DNA from: Lichenostomus cassidix
Taxonomy: Eukaryota; Chordata; Aves; Passeriformes; Meliphagidae
Assembly (NCBI GenBank): GCA_008360975.2
Contig: CM039187.1
Span: 19,807,495 to 19,871,494 of the forward strand
DNA length: 64,000 bases
Direction: 5' to 3'
Shown: in pieces, positions 56,977 through 64,000 of the stretch
Numbering within the stretch: position 1 is the first letter of the stretch
Layout: every line of letters begins with the position of its first letter
Made by a program: the position numbers and the translations under genes
The notes under the pieces: model-generated
Database searches by the model: none
What the model was told of the DNA's origin: nothing
Seen by the model: the letters and a program-made list of their open reading frames with translations, nothing else

Positions 56977-59900
56977 GCCTTCCTTGCTTTTCTGCTTTGG
57001 TTCAGACATCAGCAATCTGAAGTAAATGTATTCGCAAATAGCCCTATCTATTAGAAGCATGCATGCCTACAGCATACCTTCATGGCTAGCAAGATAGAGA
57101 GAGATAGCCAAGGAAAATGACAAAAGCATAAGTTAAAAAAACATGAAGAAAGTATAGCTGACAGAGCTGAAACAACCATTCTCTTAAGACTGAAACAGTT
57201 CTTTTCCCAATGTCTGCAGAGTCATATGATTTTGGCTTCCTTCTGCTGCTGCACATCTTTTAGCTTCCTACCTAGCAAAGGCTATGCTAGCCCTTCCCTT
57301 CACCTTCATATAATTTTCCACCACAGCACTCCCACTCAAAGAGCTGTAAATGTCAGCACACTTAGTACAGTTTAAATACCATACGTTTGTCTATATGGAG
57401 AAGTTGTCAGGAATAAATGCTACATGGTAAAGATGGAATTTCTTGACTGCCAACAAAGAAGATGGTTGCAGAAGTTCCTGACCACCTTTCACAGATCAAT
57501 TCTTACTGTTCTCATCTGATGCTCTGTTCTGCAGGTAGCAGCCAGTGTAGGACCACATTACAGATAGACTCATGAAAATAATCTGGGTTAAAAATAACCA
57601 AAAAATAAAAGTATGAAGTGGGCTACTCTTATAATTTCAGTTATTCAGAAAACAGAGCAGTCCTGCAGTATACACTTGTAACTGGCACAACACAGACCAG
57701 TGAACTACAGGGGGTTACAGGACCAGAGAAGTAGTAGTTACAGCAGCTTCTCTGTGAGCTTTGCCACCAAAGCCTAGTCACCATGTAGATGTACTACTAG
57801 ATCCACGAATTTCTAGCACAGGTAACTTCCAGCATGTTTTATGGTACAGCTGTGCCAATCTGACAGCTGCTGCTAGGGTGGATCTGTTCACCATGATGTG
57901 GCCCTTCCCCTCCCCTTATGCTAACACTGGTAAGTTTGCAAAATGACGTATGATAGGGCAGCAAGTTGCCAAAAACAACTACCAATGGAAATTTTATTTT
58001 TTTATCACCTTTCCCACTCAAATGCAGAAAAGCAGGCCTGGTGAACAATGCTTCTTGACAGTGGCCTGAAGTTAGATCCTCGTACCCAGATCACAAAGCT
58101 GCCCCTCCATCTGCAGTCACACGGCTGTGCAGCAATCAGTAACCGAGGGAAGCAGCAGACTGTGGCAGCCTGTTTGCTTTCCCCAGTCTCACGCTCCCAC
58201 TGCTTCCGAGCACTGCACTGAGCTGTGAGCTAGTTGCAGGAGCCACTTCAACCAAGAGCTGAACAAGGAGAGAGCAGGTTCTCACCCAGTCAAGACCCAG
58301 CCACCTGCCCTGCTCTGTCCTTAAGCAGCACTCCAGTGAAGCCGCACTCCAGGAAAGATGAGTTCAAAATTACTGATGTAAATTAAACCCCCTGGTTAAT
58401 CTTTTCTATCCTCTTTCTTTTAAGTAAGTACATTCTTCTAGGACACTGGTTTTTAACTTGGAGAACGCATCCCCTGGACTTTTAAGAAGTCTCAAAACAC
58501 GTTTGCCCTCTTCACTGAAAACCTTTGAGGTCAAAATGCTAATTCTGTGGGTGGAAAGCAGTGACCATCAACAATTTCTCTTTTGAGGGCTGAGGAGGGT
58601 TAAGAAAGAGAAGCTCATGTTCCCACATCCACAGTGCAATTTTCAAGAGCATGGAAAAAGGCCAATAAAAAAAATAATCTAACAACAGTCTAACAAACTT
58701 TAGGGCAATGTGTTCAAACATATTGGGCAAACACATACGCTGTACTCAGCTGACCTTTTCCACATGTCAAGACAACTGTTTAAGTAAGGTCTGGGGAGCG
58801 GGGAGGGGCAGCAAAATCTCCATTTTACTTCATTGACATAGTCCTAGAATCAAATGGATCCATGTAAGAAAAGCTAATAAAAACCCATTCTGTTTTCTCT
58901 TACCATCCAATTTACTCTTTTAATGATCAGGCAACCCAGAGCTATTAAAGTAGCTTGTAAATTACAAGATGAGCAAAAATATTTTTCATCTTTTCTCAAA
59001 TAAAAGAAAAACCAAGCATAGTAGTGTTTTGGTAGTTAGCAAAAGAGAATCAGAAATACTTCTCAGGACTACTCAGACAGTGACTAACGTGAGAACAGTT
59101 TTTACACCCCCACTTTCCTTCAGCCTCTCAACTGCTCATTCTCATCCTTGTGCAACTTTTCAACATGGCAATGCAGCTACCTGGTCAGGGTAAACAGCAG
59201 CCAGGTGGAAAGACAGGCCAGGGTAGTTTGAAGACAGATCTGCTCCTCAATGCTTCCTACACAGCACACCCCCCCCCCAATATTTTTTCTGCAGAGTGAC
59301 TTGGGGTGATATTACTGGTAAAATTAATTTGAGCACATCTGCTCAAATAAAATAAACTAAAGGATTCCTTCAAGAATACTATTGTCATATTTCCATTCCA
59401 AACCTCATATTTGACAAATTAATCTGCCTCATTTATAACTTTAAGATAAAAAGTTGGTATATACACTCACTATTTTCCAATTAATTGATAAAAGCTGTGT
59501 TATTTCTTATGTGTATGTGCTATGAGGCAGAGCACTCCTCATTGAAACCAGACTTTCTTTTGGCAGATGATTCAAACAAATAAATACAGGAGAAAAACAA
59601 AGTGCTAATAACCTGAGCACATTACTATGAACATATCCTGCTAGCAATCTGGCTTTCTACATCTAGGAACTCTTAAGTGATTCAAACGAGTTTTACCAGT
59701 AGCACTGGGAACTCTGGAAGACTACGAAAGCCAGGGTTTAAGAGTTACCAAAGACAAGCAAGAACCAAAATACCACTCTACCACAGAGGTAACACCACAA
59801 ATACCACAAATAACTGCACTTCTTGTTTCTACCACCCTCCTAAAATCACCACAAAAACAAGAAAATCAATTCTATTGCATACTTACTCCCACCGACTGCG

Positions 59901-60175
59901 AAACACAGTGCACCGCATTTAATCCATCCTGCTTTTTGTAACTTCCACCTCAGCAAGTAGACCAAAGCCAGAAGAATGTTTTATAAATATCCTATCAAAA
60001 AGAGACAGCAAAAGGTCTTCTTGACTACAAGTAGGACACCAGGTTATAGATGCCTGTTACTCAAACAAAGCTCTAAATTAAATATCTTGGTCAAAGCATG
60101 AGCACATTCTTTGAATGACTGCGATGCCATGCCATGGCCAAAGCCAAGTCTCTCGCCACCTCTGCAAATACAAAA

Positions 60176-60202
60176 GACACAGACACACACACACATACAC
60201 AG
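60176..60202. repeat. CA-rich microsatellite
   Basis: Interrupted CA repeat (ACACAGACACACACACACAT and following bases). Confidence 0.85.
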
Positions 60203-62537
60203 AGTTTTATGCCTTAAGAGGCATGGTACAAAATCATTTTCCTGTAGAAAAAGGAATTTCCTGTGGTTTAAATATGATCTCAGGAAATTCAGGAATTAAT
60301 TTATAGTTCGACTAAGTTAGGAATCAGAAAACAACTTTTCCTACATAAAGCACACATATGGCACAGAACCAGCATAACCAGAGTGATAAATCTGTATCCA
60401 CTTTTCCTACAGTCATCAAGAACTTACATAATTTTGTGACCCTAAATTACAGCACACAACCTGTAAACCTTGAATCTTAGCAATGCTGTGGTCCTTGACA
60501 GACTTGCAAGATGTCTTGAAAATTACGCAAGTTTGTTTCACCTCCCTGCATCAAATAAAACCAATGCTTTTCAGCCTCTTATGTGACATAAAAAAGGAGA
60601 TGACAGGTTGCAGGTGTAAGATACACTTTGGAAACTAACTAACACTTTGGAAACTTAATTGCATCAATGTGAACCCAAATGAAAATAGGCTTGGCTGTAT
60701 TACTTTCCTTTTGTATCACTTAACAGAAAAAACAAGATCACAAAGCCACAGTAATACAGAAGGTAATGAGACTCATAGAATTTTTTCTTACACAATTTCA
60801 CATCCTACATTAATTATTTTCTGTTCTGTCTTATTTTTGTCCCATGACTGCACCTTGGCAGACTGATATGCAGCCAGGAAGTACATGTAGCACAGAACTC
60901 TCTAGAGCATTTAAATCTATGCCACAATACTGAAGAACTGAAAACAAAAGTCAATGCCACATGTGATTCCAGGAATCATCCCAATCACTATGGGGGAATC
61001 AGTATTTTAAAACAAACTTTTATTTGCAATTCATAAAACTAAGTCCTCTATGAAAATCTGCCATTGGAAAGAAGAGGGGAAGTAACAGCAATTCTTAAAT
61101 CAGCTTTCTTTTCACCTTGAAATATTTTCTAACTATTTCATTAGAACAGCCATTATTTCTTAAAACTTATGGCACCTCTAAAAGCTGTTGCAGATGCTTA
61201 CAATTCAGTGACTTTTTCAACAGTACACACAATCACATATTATGATGGCTACTGTTTACTTCACAGCCAGTGAAATTAAACTGCCTTAAGATGCTAAAAT
61301 ATGAACAAGGACAGTAAGAAATACCTGATGACTTCCAGAGGAAACAGTAAGCCACTTGCCAAAAATCTGTGGAAAGTTACATCTGTCACAGTAATAGGTG
61401 CTGTAATGAAAAAATATACTTAGAAGTTAAAGAGATTTTCAGGTAGAAAAGTAATTGACCAGATTTCACCATGAGGACTAATCCTACTATGCCTTGGATT
61501 ACCTACTTGTTCACCTTAGCTTGGTGTCCTAATGCTGGAGCATCCCACTGGACTACAAACCTGCTTCTGACAGAACACTCATACCTTCTGCATAAATATG
61601 GGGGGAAAAAAAGAAAAAAGAGTAGTAGCTAAACACTATCATAATGTGACATTTACTCAGTTTCCTCTCCCTGAGGTGTGAGGCACACACAAAGAACAAA
61701 CAAGTAAGTATACATTAACACACCTAAAGACTCCAACTGGTCTTCACGCATGCTAGATTAACATACTTCATCCCTTTAGAAAGCCCACTGTTAATATGTC
61801 AACTGGGATGATGCATTTTCCAGGACAAAGGCCATTGGGGCTGATCTACCTATGCAGGATGCCCACTACAAAGAGCAATACAGAATACCAAGTAGTATAT
61901 GAACATCAGCAGCTAAATTTAGACAGCAAAAACATCATCCACTGCATACTGATTAGACTGAAATGCTATCAAGGCAATAGAAAAAAAGAAACCTGCTGAA
62001 AGACGGATTCAGAGGTATGCATTCAAAACCAAAAATAGCACATCTCTTAACACATACATACATAAGAGTATTTTGTTTATTTTAACAAAGAGTTACTCCA
62101 GAACCCTGCTCTGCAGATTAGATGAGACTAAAGCTACTTTGGAATCTAATGCAAAAAATAAGATGTGGTAGAGATGGGCATTTCCAAATCAGGACTTCAA
62201 AGGGAAGTCTTAGCCTACATTTTTAGCATAAGAATGCCAAAGAGACCTTTCTCTAGCCTAAAGAAGCAAGCCCGCTAAAGCCATGTTTTACTTGGTCACA
62301 ACCTTCTGCTACCCAGAAAATTATAGAGGCCCTCCTGCCAACTTTATCTTCACATGATGATTCCCTTGAGCAGGGATTTTTTTCATTGCTTATTTCTAAC
62401 AATTTTAACTTATCTGGTGAAAAGTAAACACATTAGCCAGAAATTAGAACTGCAAATATAGAAGTCTATTCATCATGAAGATTAACCAAATGTTCAAAGA
62501 AAGGTTTCAATGTCTCCTTTCACAAAGAAAAAAAATC

Positions 62538-62560
62538 CCAACCAACCAACCAACCAACAA
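62538..62560. repeat. CCAA tetranucleotide repeat
   Basis: Five CAAC units following an A8 run. Confidence 0.85.
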
Positions 62561-63149
62561 AGAAATACAAACCCAAAAGTCCCAACCAAAGCCACAAGCA
62601 ATACTTTGCATTTCTTCATCAGAACCAGCAAACAAAAATTTGTATGTTCCTATGCATACAAATATTTAGGTGGTGTAAATTCCACCATGGGGTTACACAT
62701 TCCCACCTAACTGGCAAAAGGTATAATCTCTTTTCCATACAAGTGGGATATAATCTTCCACTGGCAAGGGAGGAAAAGCAGCTCTGAGACATTTGACATC
62801 CCTCCTCTACTCCAAACTTGAGCATTTGGCACTGCCTTGATTTCCCCAAGAATGAAGAGTTAAATTTGGCGCACCACTTTCTATCAAGGACAGTAGGTAC
62901 ACAGCACAATTCATCACTATGGAAAACAGAATCAACTAAGGCAGTATCTAGTGTTCACTTACTATCTAAGCAACAGTTTAAACAAGTAAATACATATGAA
63001 ACCTACAACCCGATAGATAGCTATACAAAAGAAGAAAAAAAAGCTTACAATTAAGTTTGCAGATAATTAAACATCCCGCATGCAGCACATTTTTCCCGTC
63101 TAGCCAGCTGAAGCAGAAAACCTTTCATGCGCTTATACGGCAGGCAGCC

Positions 63150-63560
63150 CCACACCAAACAAGCCGACACCTGCTGCAGCGGCCCCGCATCGAGACGCCT
63201 TCCCGCCGAGTCCTGCCTGCCGCCGAGTCCTGCCTGCCTCCAGCCGCCCCCGGCCCGCGCGGCCCCGCGCGCTCCGCCGCCCCGCGCACGTGCGCAGCCG
63301 CCACCGCCCCGTCCCGCGGCGCGGGCAGCGCGAGCGGAGCGGGAGCCGCTGCCCCGCCCCCATGACGTCACCGCTCCGGCCGCGCACCTGATCCCCGGCA
63401 GGTCGCGCCTTAAAGGGGCCGCTGCGGCCGCAGACCCCGCAGGGAAAGGCGGCGGCCGCGACAACCGCGCTCAGGTGACACCCGCCTTTCCCCCGCAGGG
63501 CGCTCCGTGCCGCCCGACGCCTTTCGGCGCCTCTCCGCCACCTCTTGGCAATGCCAGAAG
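63150..63560 (-). promoter_or_regulatory. CpG island, probable USP54 promoter
   Basis: This is the only strongly G+C- and CpG-rich stretch in the window. It contains a perfect CRE palindrome TGACGTCA (63,363-63,370), GC boxes such as GCCCCGCCCC (63,351-63,360), and a 12-bp palindrome GCGCACGTGCGC (63,284-63,295) with a CACGTG E-box resembling NRF1/E-box sites. No TATA box is evident, as is usual for CpG-island promoters. Its position upstream of the first coding exon on the minus strand makes it the natural USP54 promoter. A long + strand open frame here (63,127-63,639) is Pro/Ala/Arg-rich and is a by-product of high G+C. A bidirectional promoter cannot be excluded. Confidence 0.75.
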
Positions 63561-63665
63561 ACCCTTCAGCCGCGCCCTGCCTCGAACGACTGCAGCCCTC
63601 CTCTCCGGAAAGAGCTATCCCACGGTGCCAATTATGTAAATAAAGTGGGCAAGCAAACCGCTCAC

Positions 63666-63741
63666 CTGGTGGATTTTAGCAGAACACTGCAAATCCTTTC
63701 CCCTTCTTTCCAAAGCTCTTTTGAAGAGGCGGCGTGGCCAT
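63666..63741 (-). other. Possible noncoding first exon end with a short upstream ORF
   Basis: The best donor match near the island on the minus strand is CCACCAG|GTGAGC, putting an exon edge at 63,666. Just upstream of it an ATG at 63,741 in ideal context (ACCATGG) opens a 21-codon frame ending at 63,676, ten bases before the donor. If this is a transcribed 5' exon, the frame would be an upstream ORF. No transcript evidence is available, and the CpG island would then lie in intron 1. Confidence 0.25.
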
Positions 63742-64000
63742 GGTAGAATGTGTCTCTCTGACACACCTCTCATCTATGATTCCAAACAGCTGCAGTTTTT
63801 AAGCATCTGACGACCACAACTTCCCTCTTTCACCCCAAAACCGAAGTGCCAGTTTGCCCATTGGTAAAGGACAGCTTGACCATTCTCCTGTTCAGAATGG
63901 TCAGGTCCAGAACCAGATACTGAATAAGAACTGTTGTATTTCTGCCAGAGGAAACCAACCAACGTAGCATGGCACAAAAACTGTAACCACGTAGTTTGTA
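63742..64000. other. Right-edge flank
   Basis: About 260 bp upstream of the candidate first exon, with no recognised gene or repeat. Confidence 0.6.

Larger units (their letters stand above)
38755..63000 (-). other. 5' UTR intron(s) of USP54, about 24 kb
   Basis: Between the acceptor of coding exon 1 and the CpG island there is no coding exon I can support. Noncoding 5' exons could lie here but cannot be placed by eye. Content that can be described: a 31-bp tandem (43,593-43,650), a G-free A/C tract (48,974-49,128), a 39/36-bp tandem (49,291-49,365) and an alternating purine-pyrimidine tract (51,426-51,453). There is also a G-rich run (56,744-56,766), a CT repeat (56,962-56,976), a C10 run (59,269-59,278), a CA-rich repeat (60,176-60,202) and a CCAA repeat (62,538-62,560). 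Open frames here are short and show no family resemblance. Confidence 0.65.

Noticed and set aside
63127..63639. A 170-codon open frame on the + strand through the CpG island
   Set aside because: The composition is Pro/Ala/Arg-rich with overlapping long frames on both strands, as expected where high G+C removes stop codons.

Overview
The window is vertebrate nuclear DNA, most likely from a bird. It has long AT-rich introns, one truncated CR1 LINE, avian-type endogenous retrovirus sequence, a single CpG island and no mammalian SINEs or L1. It holds the 5' half of one protein-coding gene on the minus strand. I recognise it as USP54, a C19-family ubiquitin-specific protease, from the exon translations. 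Fifteen coding exons fit together with consistent splice phases and give residues 1 to 793 of a protein that is about 1,680 residues long in human (length from memory). The C-terminal exons lie beyond the left edge.

Layout from right to left, which is the direction of transcription. At 63.1-63.6 kb is a CpG island with a CRE palindrome and GC boxes, the probable USP54 promoter. From about 63 kb to 38.75 kb is one or more very large 5' UTR introns, low in recognisable content but with several A/C-rich simple tracts. Coding exon 1 (38,595-38,741) carries the start codon and the catalytic Cys box. Exons 2-8 (35.7-12.7 kb) complete the protease domain and carry the His and Asp boxes. Exons 9-15 (11.5-1.9 kb) encode a serine-rich, probably disordered linker ending in a charged helical segment. 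Intron 11 appears to be a GC-AG intron.

Intron 7 contains a complete LTR retroelement (14,192-20,140), antisense to USP54. It has two 511-bp LTRs, a 5-bp target duplication (AGTAC), a tRNA-Lys type primer binding site and a single-frame gag-pol region, with no env. I class it as ERVL-like (class III). Its reading frame is unbroken by indels for 1,624 codons but contains 17 in-frame stops, every one of which is a G-to-A derivative of TGG. The reverse transcriptase and integrase active sites are altered by changes of the same type. The two LTRs differ at only about 6 of 511 positions, and five of those are G (5') versus A (3'). Together this looks like DNA-editing hypermutation at the time of reverse transcription rather than slow decay, and it is the most interesting signal in the window. 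The element's 3' LTR ends about 20 nt inside the intron from the splice donor of coding exon 7.

Other mobile DNA: a 274-bp solo LTR with a 4-bp TATT duplication (37,520-37,793), and a 5'-truncated, internally deleted CR1 fragment (23,386-23,807) carrying an inverted repeat. No rRNA, tRNA, CRISPR array or second protein-coding gene is visible. All coordinates were read by eye. Exon edges are exact if the GT-AG (or GC-AG) junctions I chose are the ones used.
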